A DNA stretch of 44,151 bases from a virus: positions 1 to 44,151 of the IMG/VR virus record IMGVR_UViG_3300044641_006862; one strand, given 5' to 3'. The number at the start of each line of letters is the position of its first letter. Positions within the stretch are counted from its first letter, which is position 1. The notes under the pieces are model-generated. The model was not told the origin of the DNA. It worked only from the letters and a program-made list of their open reading frames with translations, and did not search any database. Made by a program: the position numbers and the translations under genes. Positions 8,818 through 17,862 of the stretch are shown here, one piece after another.

Positions 8818-11800
8818 TCAAGAAAATATCTTAGTAGAACTTGACTACGACAACATAAGTTTAATTGACCCTAACAAAGTTATAGATGAACAGGGGAACA
8901 TATCAGACAGACTTGTAAAACAAGAGAACCTTGTTTACTATGCAAATCTAGAATGCAATGTTCTACCGAGAACAAAACTAGCGGTTGGTACCGCATTAAA
9001 TGATTCTGTCAGAACAGTATCTGTTGGTAAAATAAACTTCCTTAATCCGGGAAACAATACATTCTTAGGTACAGGTTGGGCTGACGAACTTACGGGGCAA
9101 GATACTCTAACAGGAAAGGGAGTAAACCAACCCAAACAAACTTCGGTACAAAACCCAAGTAAATCCGACGACTATTATATCACACAAAACCTATGGTCTA
9201 ATGGAACACCAGGTGCTGTGGATAATGGGTTATTAGGAATGAAGTCTATTAATGTTTCAATAGGAACCGACTTCTTACCTGTAATTGATGTTGACTTAGA
9301 AGATGTAAAAGGAAGAGCACTTTTTGAAGGTGGAAACAATTCACCATACTCAGCATTTTTTCAATTACCTTACCCACAATTTACTTTAACACTTAAAGGT
9401 TATTATGGTAAGGCGATTAAGTTTCCGATAATGTTACAATCTTTTACATCCACATTTGATCCAAGCACACACAATTTTCAAATCAAGTTAAAATTCTACG
9501 GATACAAATATACATTACTTTCTTATGTGAATTTTGGTGCTCTAATGGCGGTTCCACAAATGTATAAGAGTAATATAACAACAACACCGGTATTAAAAGA
9601 ACAAGGTAATACTGTTTCAGGGTCCGGTTCGGTTACCGCTCCACAAACTGTGAGTAGAGGTTATCAGAAAATGAAAGAAGTATATTCTATCTATAAATCG
9701 AAAGGTTTAATTCCTGATAACTTTCCTGAGATAACTTTGTTAGAATTAAAATACAGATTACAAAATTTCATCAAAGAAGTTTTGGATCAGTTTGAAAAAG
9801 AAAATATGGGTCTTTTGACTGATATGACTTTGTATACAAACAACCTTTTGACATATCAACAAAAAGTTTTTTTATTTTCAAGTGGGTCTTGGTTTACAAC
9901 ATATATGGATCGAGATTACCCAATTGTTTTGAAAAAAAAATCTCAAAATGCCTATGTGTTTAAACCACCTTATAATGAGCCTAACAGAAGAGTTGATGCG
10001 ACTTCAAAATTAATTGCTGACATAAATCAATATAATGATGTTTTACAACAAAATTCTGTTTTTGGTTTAAAAGGGAGTTTTACTGTTGGAGGTATAACAA
10101 CACAATCAAATATTCCTGTTGAAATAGATTTGGAAAAAACATTCCAAAGACAAGTTGACATTAGTATGGTAGATTTGGTTGCAACATATGTTGCACAAAA
10201 AAATGCACCAAAAGGAGATTTTTCAGAATCTGACTCTGTTATTATCAACTACAAAAAAACTTTAGAAGGTATATTAGCGGCGAATAGTAACACAGTTTAT
10301 GTATTTGAAGGACCTGGTTCTTTTATGGAAGCGACGGATCAAATCGCTAAAACTGCATCAGATAAAAGAAAAACTATTGAGTCTGCAATTAGCTCAAGTT
10401 TGGCCACAAAATTTAATGCTCAAGGAAATGGTGGGTTAGGATTTATTCCTAGTATCAGAAATATATTGGCGATATTCTATTGTCAAGGTGAATCATTTCT
10501 TAGATTACTTGATGATGTACATAAAAAAGCTTGGGATCAAAGAGAAAATAAATATAGAAGGGCGGCAATATTTGGTAATGTAACCTCAGCACCAAGTGTC
10601 GATGTTAAAACCTCAACGCAAAATAATGAACCAATTTATCCATGGCCGCAAGTCATAAAAGAAACTGTTGGTGAGGATAATAAAGAAAAATTTGAAATTG
10701 TTTATCCTGGTGATCAAACAGTTGCAACAACATATAGAGCGTACAGTCCTGAAGTTTGGCCTGAGGTTGAGTTTGTTGAACAATTCATTAAAGGTTATAC
10801 AGAAAGAATTAACACAGGTATATTTGATTCACAAGTATTTGGATCAAACCAACAACCTGAAAGAGAATCACTTAACGGAATAGATTTCCCCATTTCAAAT
10901 GAGGTATTCCAAAATAAAGAAGAATCTAAATATTTTTACGAGATCTATGAGAGATTAATGATAAACTCTTTTTATAGTAGATTTAATAGAAAATCAGGAT
11001 ACAACTTAAGTGTATATGAAGTTGAGGGGGATGCTGAGGCAGTCAATGTATTACAAAGTTTGGGTGTTGATAACCCATTCTTAGCAAAGAAATTAAAAGA
11101 GTATCTATTAGATTCTAATAACTATGTGCCATTTTTAAGACACATTTCAAATGAAGGACAAGGTGAAAGTTGGCAAACATTTGTTAGAGGTGAGTTTGTT
11201 ACCCCTTACTTACGAAATGATGCGAATAATCCTAATGTGTTATTTAACGGTGCGATATTCCAATCATTAGAATCCCAACCAACGGTATCACTTAGTAATC
11301 AAAACAATATTGTTAATATAACCAAGTATCTAAGTGATTCTACGGCATCTAATGAATTTGATTTTGTTGACACATATCCTATTACTGATTTCTCATGGGT
11401 TAAGTTAAACATGGCGAATGGTAAAAGTTTAAATAATGCAAACGAAGTTTTTGATACCAAAAATATTTTAAATTACAATGAGATACATAAAACGGTAACT
11501 AACTTCACCCTTCAAGATACGAGAAATGATAAAAGACCGTTTACACATTTTAACTTTTTAAACATAGATGTAACCGCAAACTCCGTATTTCTTAAGACAT
11601 TCTACGAAACTAGAAAATTCTCTACTCAAGTAATCACTGAGGGTAATTTGAATTATGAAAATTATATAGGTCAATTGACTGATAAACAGACTACTTCTAT
11701 GATGAACACCCCTTATTTTATTAATGCAATTCAAAAGGGTGTGTTTAACTTTAGATATAAACAAAATGAAACATCACCTTATAAAAGTGCTGCGTATCTA

Positions 11801-14800
11801 TTTTTAAATAGTTTACCATTAGCAACACTTAAGGAACGATATAGAACATTAAAAGACGCAACAACAACTGACTTAGATTATATAGTATCTACTTTAAAAA
11901 AGTTTGGTGCGGTACACAAGTTACCATACGCTTGGATTTTAAAGTATGGATCAATTTGGCATAGATATAAAGTTTACAAAGAAACGGGTGTAGATATTTT
12001 AGATGAGGTTTGGACAGATTTTAACTATTTGGAAAATTGGGATCCCGCAACTTCAGCCGCAACATATTCATACAATCTAACCATAGATGGTACACCAAGA
12101 ACTTTGGTATTAGATGCGACATCACCGGCACCTGAATTTACAGATATTAACACAGGATTTTATCCTCAGTTAGTTGATGATTGGAATGTATTTATACAAG
12201 GATTAAAAATTTTTAGTGGACAGTCACAAGTTAATGGTACTTTAGTTGTGGAATCAATTTCAGGATCATGTAATACAATTCAAGTTACAGGTACCTGTTC
12301 AACAAATGGTACTGGAATTACAATTAACTCAATTACCAATAACTACATTACAACACCACACACAATTTTTATACCGGCTTTAAATGCAACTATACAATTA
12401 GTATCACAACAAAGCGGCACACCAGGAGGTGCCGGGTTTTATACAACACCTTTAAATTTCAATGCGGCCTTTACGACCTTACCTTTTATTTTAGGAAGTT
12501 TTGGTACCATAACAAATAACAGTCAATACTCATTACAAGTAGGTTCTATTTTAAGTGGAAGTCCATCAGTTTCTGCTGTAACAATATTAGATGTTTTCAG
12601 TGCTGTTACACCAAACACACAGATATATGAAATTTCCAATACATCGGCAGAAACATATAACTATACCGTATTAAACCCACCTGTACAAGTCCTTTCAATT
12701 ACTAATAATCTTATAACTAACGGTAGTATACTTAACGGTACCAATTTGTTTGGTAACTTAGTTATTTCATCTCAAACTTCAGGAACAACAGGAGGTGTTG
12801 GTTTATACCAAACCTCATCAATACAACCATCAGTTACATCTCCTTTTGTTATACAAGGGGTTACAATACAAGGTATTGGTTCTCAACAAATTCAAAACAA
12901 TTTGAATAATGAGAATTTAATAATGATGAACACAACAAACTCCACAATATTTGAAACATCAGGATTTGACATTTCTAATTTACAAAGATCAATGAGAATA
13001 AGTCCATGGTCTGTTTTGGTTAGAAATGTAAAAGCACCTAACACTTATTTTGTAACACCTTCTTTTGGATCAAATATTAATCAAGTTAAACCTGAAGCAT
13101 TTAAATTTGGTTTGATGAAACAGGAACTATCTAACAATCCATCCATGTTTAATGGAAGTGTAAGATTGTTCTGGGACGCACCTCAATTTGGTTGGTTTGA
13201 CAACTCAAGAGTGGTTAAAAATAACCCTGAAACATACATGAAGAAAATACTGTTTAATGAGGCCAACCAACAAAACTTCTCAATAAACGGTAAGACTTCA
13301 GAATACTCCAATTTTGAGGAGTTGTTTACAACTTTCGACACAAGTGTATTAGACTATTTAGAATCTGAATTTTTAAACTTTAGTAGATCAATTTATGATT
13401 TCGAAGATACTTTACCAAACCCATTAATAGAACAAGAATTAGTTCCTGGATCACAAAGAAGAGTTAGTGAAATTACAGAAGCTGAAAGATCATATAAGAA
13501 TTTCCAAGCATTAATGAGAGAACTTATGGTTATTAATAAACCTGCTGGTGACTCTCCTGAAGTAAAACTTGAAAATGTAATAACAGAACAAAACCAAAAG
13601 TTCCAAAGCGTCTTAAGTGAATTTATTAATTACGATGTTGCATTTAAGTATGGGAACCCAAGTAATTTTGATAAAAGATTGTTTTATACATTTTCTTCAA
13701 AGTTCCTCGAGGAGCCAATTATTTATGGTCCATATGAACAAGGAAATTTACCTCCTCAAGTAACTCTTGCCCAATCCAAAACACAAAATCCTAAAACATG
13801 GGAAGCTTTAGAATATTATGTTGGTAAATCAACAATACCCCAACTTGAGTATAAAAATAGTGGATCTTACATTACGGACTTCTTTATTAATATGAATGTT
13901 GCGTTTAATGAAAAGAATGTACAGGACTTTGCACCACTAATTAAGATTTATGCGTCACAGAAATTAAAAACACCTAATTTAAATTTAGGAAGTTTTAATA
14001 ACTTGATGAACTTATATATTGATGAATCGGATCTTTATATTGGTAATGTTTTAAATGTGATGTTACCATATGTGAGAAAACAATTACCAAATGTTTTTGT
14101 TAGTAATGATGACACTTCGACAAGAGCAAGCTTGGAAGCCGGATTTACTGAGCAGACAAGAGTTGAATTGTGGGAAACATTCAAAGCGTTAAATGATACA
14201 TGGATTGCAGGATTTGACTTCGAAAGTAAAACATTGTTTGAAGATGTATTACTTGTTGATAGGGCAAGTAGAAATGTTGGTGACAAAATTTTAGTTGACA
14301 TCTATGGTATTATAAACTTACTTGAGGATGGGGCAACTGAAAAAAATCAAGGAAGTAACTCTTACAAGAACACTTTGTTAGATATGGTAACCACAATATT
14401 GGTACAAAACAATTTCCAACACTTTATGTTACCGGCATATGTAAACTTCTACAATGTACAAGACGCACAAAAGAACCCAACACCAAGACCTGATGGAACA
14501 TTAGAAGTTGGTAATATGATGTTTGGTACTTATTTAAATGTGGATTACAGACAAAGTTCACCAAAGTTTCTTTGTTACTATGTTAGCAAACCAAGTGAAC
14601 ACCTTAACATGAATGACAATATTGATTATAGATTCAGAGATGATGCGTTCGATTTAAGAAGAGCAAGCGACAACCCACTTTTAGAAAACCTTAAAAATAA
14701 AAATGATTGGGATAAGTCTAATAAAATCGTAGGGTTCAATGTCGACCCAACAAGGGAGAACCAACAAATCTTTAAATCATTTAGTGTTGCTCAAGATCCT

Positions 14801-15874
14801 GGTAAGCCAACTTCAGAATCTTTGGAGATGTTAAATCAAATGGCGAACTTAGGTAAGAACAGAAGATCGACAACACAAAATGTTTCATTATATAACTTAT
14901 ATAAAAATAGAAGTTACTCTTGTTCAGTAGATATGATGGGATGTGCTTTAATACAACCTATGATGTATTTTAACATTAGAAATATACCTATGTTCTCAGG
15001 ACCATACATGATTACTAAAGTAACTCATACTATTAATGAAAGTGGATTTGAAACTAAATTTGACGGAACAAGACAACCATTCTATAGTTTACCTTCAGTT
15101 GAAAATTTCTTACAAACACTTAATGAAAAACTAGTTTCACAACTACAAACAAAAGTAAGAGAGAACGAGGAGATTTCTAAAGCTAAATCTGAAAATGTTA
15201 AAATCCAAGCTGAAAATACAATCGCTAATTTAAATTCGGAAGATACCTTAACTCAAAACCAAGATTGCGCAGCACAGATTAATTCTAGATATGCCGGATT
15301 TGTAGGGGTCGATACTCCTCAACAAACTACAGTATCAACTAAAGTATTCATGAGTACAATTGAAGAAGTATTAACTGAACAAGGATTATCACCAACTGGT
15401 ATTACTTATCAAGATTTAAGATCAATAATATTCACATTTATTTATGTTGACTCTGGAAATGAAAGTGGATCATCAATAAAAGGGTATGAAAATAACTACA
15501 GTACAATAAACCTAACGGAAATTTACTCTGACAAATTCTTTGAATATATCAATAGAAGATACTTCTGTGTTTCGAGAGGTTCAAACCCTAACTTACCAAT
15601 AGTTGCATTTAGATCTTTAAAAGACTTTATAAGATTTGTGTACACTAGAGTTGGAAACATACCAAAATTTTTAAGTAATGATATCAATGATTTTGCACAA
15701 TTTGGAAATAGTGCAATTCCATTCGCTTTGGCCAAAGAATATGTGTTGTATTACCCCTCAAACCAAAATCCAAATGTATATACTCAAATAGAGGCGGACC
15801 CTAACCAAATAAATAAACTAAGACAAGAATTTGTGAACGCATTCAATCAATCGATTGCAATTTTAAAACAATGA
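8807..15874 (+). CDS. Giant baseplate hub-like protein with candidate C-terminal wall hydrolase domain
   Basis: At 2355 residues this is the largest protein in the window. Residues about 145-252 contain LLGMKSINVSIGTDFLPVID, DLEDVKGRALFEGG and TLTLKGYYGKAIKFP, suggesting a hub-type beta-barrel domain. Residues about 1145-1362 hold Gly/Thr/Ser-rich repeats of the phage fibre type (SGTPGGAGFY, SGTTGGVGLY). Residues about 2036-2090 (MYFNIRNIPMFSGPYMITKV, then FETKFDGTRQP) resemble the end of gp27/VgrG-like hub domains. Residues about 2150-2330 include YVDSGNESGSSIKGYENNY, YFCVSRG and IVAFRSLKDFIRF, reminiscent of glucosaminidase-type domains; Glu2219 would be the catalytic candidate. It overlaps the gp53-like gene by 11 nt. 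A hub with a wall-cutting tip would parallel T4 gp27 and gp5. This role is inferred. Confidence 0.6.
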   Translation: MVGDQENILVELDYDNISLIDPNKVIDEQGNISDRLVKQENLVYYANLECNVLPRTKLAVGTALNDSVRTVSVGKINFLNPGNNTFLGTGWADELTGQDTLTGKGVNQPKQTSVQNPSKSDDYYITQNLWSNGTPGAVDNGLLGMKSINVSIGTDFLPVIDVDLEDVKGRALFEGGNNSPYSAFFQLPYPQFTLTLKGYYGKAIKFPIMLQSFTSTFDPSTHNFQIKLKFYGYKYTLLSYVNFGALMAVPQMYKSNITTTPVLKEQGNTVSGSGSVTAPQTVSRGYQKMKEVYSIYKSKGLIPDNFPEITLLELKYRLQNFIKEVLDQFEKENMGLLTDMTLYTNNLLTYQQKVFLFSSGSWFTTYMDRDYPIVLKKKSQNAYVFKPPYNEPNRRVDATSKLIADINQYNDVLQQNSVFGLKGSFTVGGITTQSNIPVEIDLEKTFQRQVDISMVDLVATYVAQKNAPKGDFSESDSVIINYKKTLEGILAANSNTVYVFEGPGSFMEATDQIAKTASDKRKTIESAISSSLATKFNAQGNGGLGFIPSIRNILAIFYCQGESFLRLLDDVHKKAWDQRENKYRRAAIFGNVTSAPSVDVKTSTQNNEPIYPWPQVIKETVGEDNKEKFEIVYPGDQTVATTYRAYSPEVWPEVEFVEQFIKGYTERINTGIFDSQVFGSNQQPERESLNGIDFPISNEVFQNKEESKYFYEIYERLMINSFYSRFNRKSGYNLSVYEVEGDAEAVNVLQSLGVDNPFLAKKLKEYLLDSNNYVPFLRHISNEGQGESWQTFVRGEFVTPYLRNDANNPNVLFNGAIFQSLESQPTVSLSNQNNIVNITKYLSDSTASNEFDFVDTYPITDFSWVKLNMANGKSLNNANEVFDTKNILNYNEIHKTVTNFTLQDTRNDKRPFTHFNFLNIDVTANSVFLKTFYETRKFSTQVITEGNLNYENYIGQLTDKQTTSMMNTPYFINAIQKGVFNFRYKQNETSPYKSAAYLFLNSLPLATLKERYRTLKDATTTDLDYIVSTLKKFGAVHKLPYAWILKYGSIWHRYKVYKETGVDILDEVWTDFNYLENWDPATSAATYSYNLTIDGTPRTLVLDATSPAPEFTDINTGFYPQLVDDWNVFIQGLKIFSGQSQVNGTLVVESISGSCNTIQVTGTCSTNGTGITINSITNNYITTPHTIFIPALNATIQLVSQQSGTPGGAGFYTTPLNFNAAFTTLPFILGSFGTITNNSQYSLQVGSILSGSPSVSAVTILDVFSAVTPNTQIYEISNTSAETYNYTVLNPPVQVLSITNNLITNGSILNGTNLFGNLVISSQTSGTTGGVGLYQTSSIQPSVTSPFVIQGVTIQGIGSQQIQNNLNNENLIMMNTTNSTIFETSGFDISNLQRSMRISPWSVLVRNVKAPNTYFVTPSFGSNINQVKPEAFKFGLMKQELSNNPSMFNGSVRLFWDAPQFGWFDNSRVVKNNPETYMKKILFNEANQQNFSINGKTSEYSNFEELFTTFDTSVLDYLESEFLNFSRSIYDFEDTLPNPLIEQELVPGSQRRVSEITEAERSYKNFQALMRELMVINKPAGDSPEVKLENVITEQNQKFQSVLSEFINYDVAFKYGNPSNFDKRLFYTFSSKFLEEPIIYGPYEQGNLPPQVTLAQSKTQNPKTWEALEYYVGKSTIPQLEYKNSGSYITDFFINMNVAFNEKNVQDFAPLIKIYASQKLKTPNLNLGSFNNLMNLYIDESDLYIGNVLNVMLPYVRKQLPNVFVSNDDTSTRASLEAGFTEQTRVELWETFKALNDTWIAGFDFESKTLFEDVLLVDRASRNVGDKILVDIYGIINLLEDGATEKNQGSNSYKNTLLDMVTTILVQNNFQHFMLPAYVNFYNVQDAQKNPTPRPDGTLEVGNMMFGTYLNVDYRQSSPKFLCYYVSKPSEHLNMNDNIDYRFRDDAFDLRRASDNPLLENLKNKNDWDKSNKIVGFNVDPTRENQQIFKSFSVAQDPGKPTSESLEMLNQMANLGKNRRSTTQNVSLYNLYKNRSYSCSVDMMGCALIQPMMYFNIRNIPMFSGPYMITKVTHTINESGFETKFDGTRQPFYSLPSVENFLQTLNEKLVSQLQTKVRENEEISKAKSENVKIQAENTIANLNSEDTLTQNQDCAAQINSRYAGFVGVDTPQQTTVSTKVFMSTIEEVLTEQGLSPTGITYQDLRSIIFTFIYVDSGNESGSSIKGYENNYSTINLTEIYSDKFFEYINRRYFCVSRGSNPNLPIVAFRSLKDFIRFVYTRVGNIPKFLSNDINDFAQFGNSAIPFALAKEYVLYYPSNQNPNVYTQIEADPNQINKLRQEFVNAFNQSIAILKQ

Positions 15875-15877
15875 TGA

Positions 15878-15889
15878 TATTTATAAATA
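15878..15889 (+). promoter_or_regulatory. Palindromic TATTTATAAATA motif upstream of the 74-aa gene
   Basis: A 12-nt perfect palindrome begins 4 nt after the hub gene stop and ends 9 nt before the ATG at 15899. It contains the window's TATTTATA motif and, overlapping it, TATAAATA, which equals the T4 late promoter core. Confidence 0.5.
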
Positions 15890-15898
15890 AAATAACTT

Positions 15899-16123
15899 AT
15901 GAGCGTTAAATTAATATTGGATAACTACTTAGGAAAAAACACTAGAGTTTCCGAAAAAGATATGGGTGATGGCACAAAACAAGTTTGTGACTTAGATACC
16001 GGTGACTGTTACACAGTTAGAATGAAAGACGGATTGATTGAAAGAGTTGACAACACAATGAAGACATTCAAAAAAATTCAAGTTGAAACCAATAAAGGGA
16101 TAAAAACACTGTTAAACGGATAG
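15899..16123 (+). CDS. Unrecognised 74-aa protein
   Basis: I do not recognise this small, charged, soluble protein. It has two close cysteines (VCDLDTGDCYTV, about residues 32-43) and a Lys-rich C-terminal half, with no signal peptide or membrane segment. Its start follows the palindromic motif at 15878, and its stop is 2 nt before the next ATG, so it is probably co-expressed with the repeat protein at 16126. Gene-like spacing and a following coupled gene support that it is real. Confidence 0.6.
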   Translation: MSVKLILDNYLGKNTRVSEKDMGDGTKQVCDLDTGDCYTVRMKDGLIERVDNTMKTFKKIQVETNKGIKTLLNG

Positions 16124-16125
16124 AA

Positions 16126-16818
16126 ATGAAAATTGACGAAAAAATATTAAATGAGATATCAAGATATAAACAAATTAACAAATATATCTTAGAACAAGAC
16201 GCACCACCAATCCCTGATCCTGCAGCGGCGGGAGCACCACCTGCAGATCCTGCGGCGGCGGGAGCACCACCTGCAGATCCTGCAGCGGCAGGAACACCAC
16301 CTGCACCGGCAGCACCAGCAGCAGGAGGAGAACCTGTGGATGTTGCGGCAGATCCTGATGTTGAGGAAGTTACACCTGAAGGTGAAGGAGGAGAAGGAGA
16401 AGGAGATGTTGAAGAATTAGACATCACAGATCTTGTTGATTCTCAAAAAACCATGGCTGATAAACAAGAAGAGTATTTTGAAAACTTGTTTAATCAAATT
16501 AAAACTATGGAAGAAAAATTAGCTGAGATGGATAGTTTAGTACAAAAAATTGATTTAGTTGACGCTAAACTTGAGAAGTACAGACCTAAAACAGCACAAG
16601 AAAAACTAGAACTAAGATCGTTAGATTCAGGACCATACAAACAAAACTTAGCAGATTTCTTCAAAGACAAAGAAGAAGAAATGGAAAGAAGTGGAAAAAA
16701 TGAATATGTTCTTACAAAAGATGATGTTGAAAATTACAGCCCATCAGAAATTGAACAATCATTTAATGAACCAATGGAAGATGAAGATGATATGATTTTA
16801 AATAGATACAATTCATAA
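16126..16818 (+). CDS. Protein with Pro/Ala repeat linker, acidic stretch and coiled-coil (function unknown)
   Basis: This 230-residue protein starts with a short helix (about 1-26). Then come three near-perfect copies of a 10-residue DPAAAGAPPA unit (about 31-60), a run rich in Pro, Ala and Gly, and a highly acidic Glu/Gly stretch (about 75-105). A predicted coiled-coil follows (about 110-155), with a conserved-looking tail that includes KTAQEKLELRSLDSGPY. The linker would tether two folded ends. It is followed at once by a strong terminator. Related proteins seem to occur near structural genes of marine T4-like phages, but I cannot name a role. The repeat DNA is clearly more GC-rich than its surroundings. 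Confidence 0.72.
   Translation: MKIDEKILNEISRYKQINKYILEQDAPPIPDPAAAGAPPADPAAAGAPPADPAAAGTPPAPAAPAAGGEPVDVAADPDVEEVTPEGEGGEGEGDVEELDITDLVDSQKTMADKQEEYFENLFNQIKTMEEKLAEMDSLVQKIDLVDAKLEKYRPKTAQEKLELRSLDSGPYKQNLADFFKDKEEEMERSGKNEYVLTKDDVENYSPSEIEQSFNEPMEDEDDMILNRYNS
16216..16305 (+). repeat. Three tandem 30-nt repeats encoding DPAAAGAPPA
   Basis: Units 16216-16245, 16246-16275 and 16276-16305 differ at only a few bases and keep the reading frame. Copy number is probably variable through slippage. The unit is GC-rich in an AT-rich genome. Confidence 0.9.
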
Positions 16819-16820
16819 GG

Positions 16821-16854
16821 TTTAAGGTCGATAATTTCGACCTTAAATTTTTTT
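16821..16854 (+). terminator. Strong rho-independent terminator
   Basis: A perfect 11-bp stem (16821-16831 with 16837-16847), a 5-nt loop and a run of seven Ts follow the stop of the repeat protein gene by 2 nt. It separates the structural block from the replication cassette. Confidence 0.88.
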
Positions 16855-16864
16855 CTGACACAAT

Positions 16865-16893
16865 TTGACTATACCTTTTTTTACAACTATAAT
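16865..16893 (+). promoter_or_regulatory. Sigma70-type promoter for the SSB gene
   Basis: TTGACT at 16865-16870 and TATAAT at 16888-16893 are separated by 17 nt, a near-consensus housekeeping promoter. It lies between the terminator at 16821 and the ATG at 16927, as expected for an early or middle promoter of the replication cassette. A TACCTTTT sequence inside it (16872-16879) resembles the Bacteroidota TAnnTTTG box but lacks a well placed upstream TTG element. Confidence 0.62.
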
Positions 16894-16926
16894 TTTAACA
16901 TATAAACTCTAAATTTTTAATTACAC

Positions 16927-17787
16927 ATGGCGACAAATTCATTAGACGCAGTACTTGCACAGTACGAAAAATCACAAAGTAGTTCTAACACTACAAACAA
17001 AATGTCTTCAGAAGACCGAATGAAAAAATACTTTGCGGCTCTTTTGAAAGATAATGAAAAACAAGGACAGAGAAAAATTCGAATCCTTCCTACACCTGAC
17101 GGATCTTCACCATTCAAAGAAGTATGGTTTCACGAAGTTCAAGTAGACGGTAAATGGCAAAAGTTTTATGACCCATCAAAAAACGACAACGAGCGTTCAC
17201 CTTTGAATGAGGTTTACGAAGAACTTATGTCAACAGGAAAAGAATCTGACAAACAATTGGCAACACAATACAGATCTCGTAAATTCTATATTGTTAAAGT
17301 TATTGATCGTGACAACGAACAAGACGGTGTTAAGTTTTGGAGGTTCAAACACAATTACAAACAAGAAGGAATCCTTGATAAAATTATTCCAATTTGGAAA
17401 GCTAAAGGAGATATTACAGATCCAGATAACGGTCGTGATTTGATTCTTGAATTAACAAAGGCTAAAACTCCAAAAGGGGCGACTTACACGGTTATCCAAA
17501 CAGTTATGTACGATGATCCATCACCAATTTCAGATGATAATAATGAAATGTTAGAGTGGGTTGGAGATGAAATGACATGGGAAGATGTGTATTCTAAAAA
17601 ACCTGTGGAATACCTTGAGGCTATTGCACGAGGAGAAACCCCAAGATGGGATTCTGAAAAGGGAGGATATGTCTATTCAAACAACGAAACATCTGAAGTT
17701 TCTATGGGAGGATCAAAATCAGTATCAATTACTGAAGTTGCGGACCCACAAGCAAATGATGAGGTAGACGAAGAATTACCATTCTAA
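16927..17787 (+). CDS. 32: Single-stranded DNA-binding protein, T4 gp32-like
   Basis: This 286-residue protein is close to T4 gp32 in size (301 aa). It has a basic/helical N-terminus for cooperative binding, then KIRILPTPDGSSPFKEVWFH (about 50-69), SRKFYIVKVIDRD (about 118-130) and FWRFKHNY (about 138-145), matching the OB-fold core of phage gp32-like proteins. The C-terminus is acidic and ends DEVDEELPF. SSB coats unwound DNA and organises helicase, recombinase and polymerase. There is no cysteine in the protein, so the Cys/His zinc site of T4 gp32 is absent. The final ELPF resembles the DDDIPF tip of bacterial SSB. A near-consensus promoter precedes it and a terminator follows, so it is probably a separate, strongly expressed unit. 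Confidence 0.85.
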   Translation: MATNSLDAVLAQYEKSQSSSNTTNKMSSEDRMKKYFAALLKDNEKQGQRKIRILPTPDGSSPFKEVWFHEVQVDGKWQKFYDPSKNDNERSPLNEVYEELMSTGKESDKQLATQYRSRKFYIVKVIDRDNEQDGVKFWRFKHNYKQEGILDKIIPIWKAKGDITDPDNGRDLILELTKAKTPKGATYTVIQTVMYDDPSPISDDNNEMLEWVGDEMTWEDVYSKKPVEYLEAIARGETPRWDSEKGGYVYSNNETSEVSMGGSKSVSITEVADPQANDEVDEELPF

Positions 17788-17806
17788 TTTAATTCAAAAA
17801 AAGTAT

Positions 17807-17837
17807 AACGGGAGCAGTTTATTGTTCCCGTTTTTTT
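17807..17837 (+). terminator. Rho-independent terminator after the SSB gene
   Basis: A 10-bp stem (17807-17816 with 17823-17832, one G-T pair) with a 6-nt loop is followed by five further Ts. It lies 20 nt after the SSB stop, and some read-through is needed to express the genes downstream unless another promoter exists. Confidence 0.85.
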
Positions 17838-17862
17838 GTTTATATTTTTAAAAAAACAAAAC

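Noticed and set aside
16068-16427. 119-aa reverse-strand ORF rich in Ala, Gly and Ser
   Set aside because: It is the complement of the DPAAAGAPPA repeat of the gene at 16126; low complexity, no leader and opposite to all neighbours.
17836-17862. Upstream in-frame start for the 73-aa protein
   Set aside because: It falls at the T-tract of the terminator and adds a low-complexity, unconserved peptide; the ATG at 17863 fits better.
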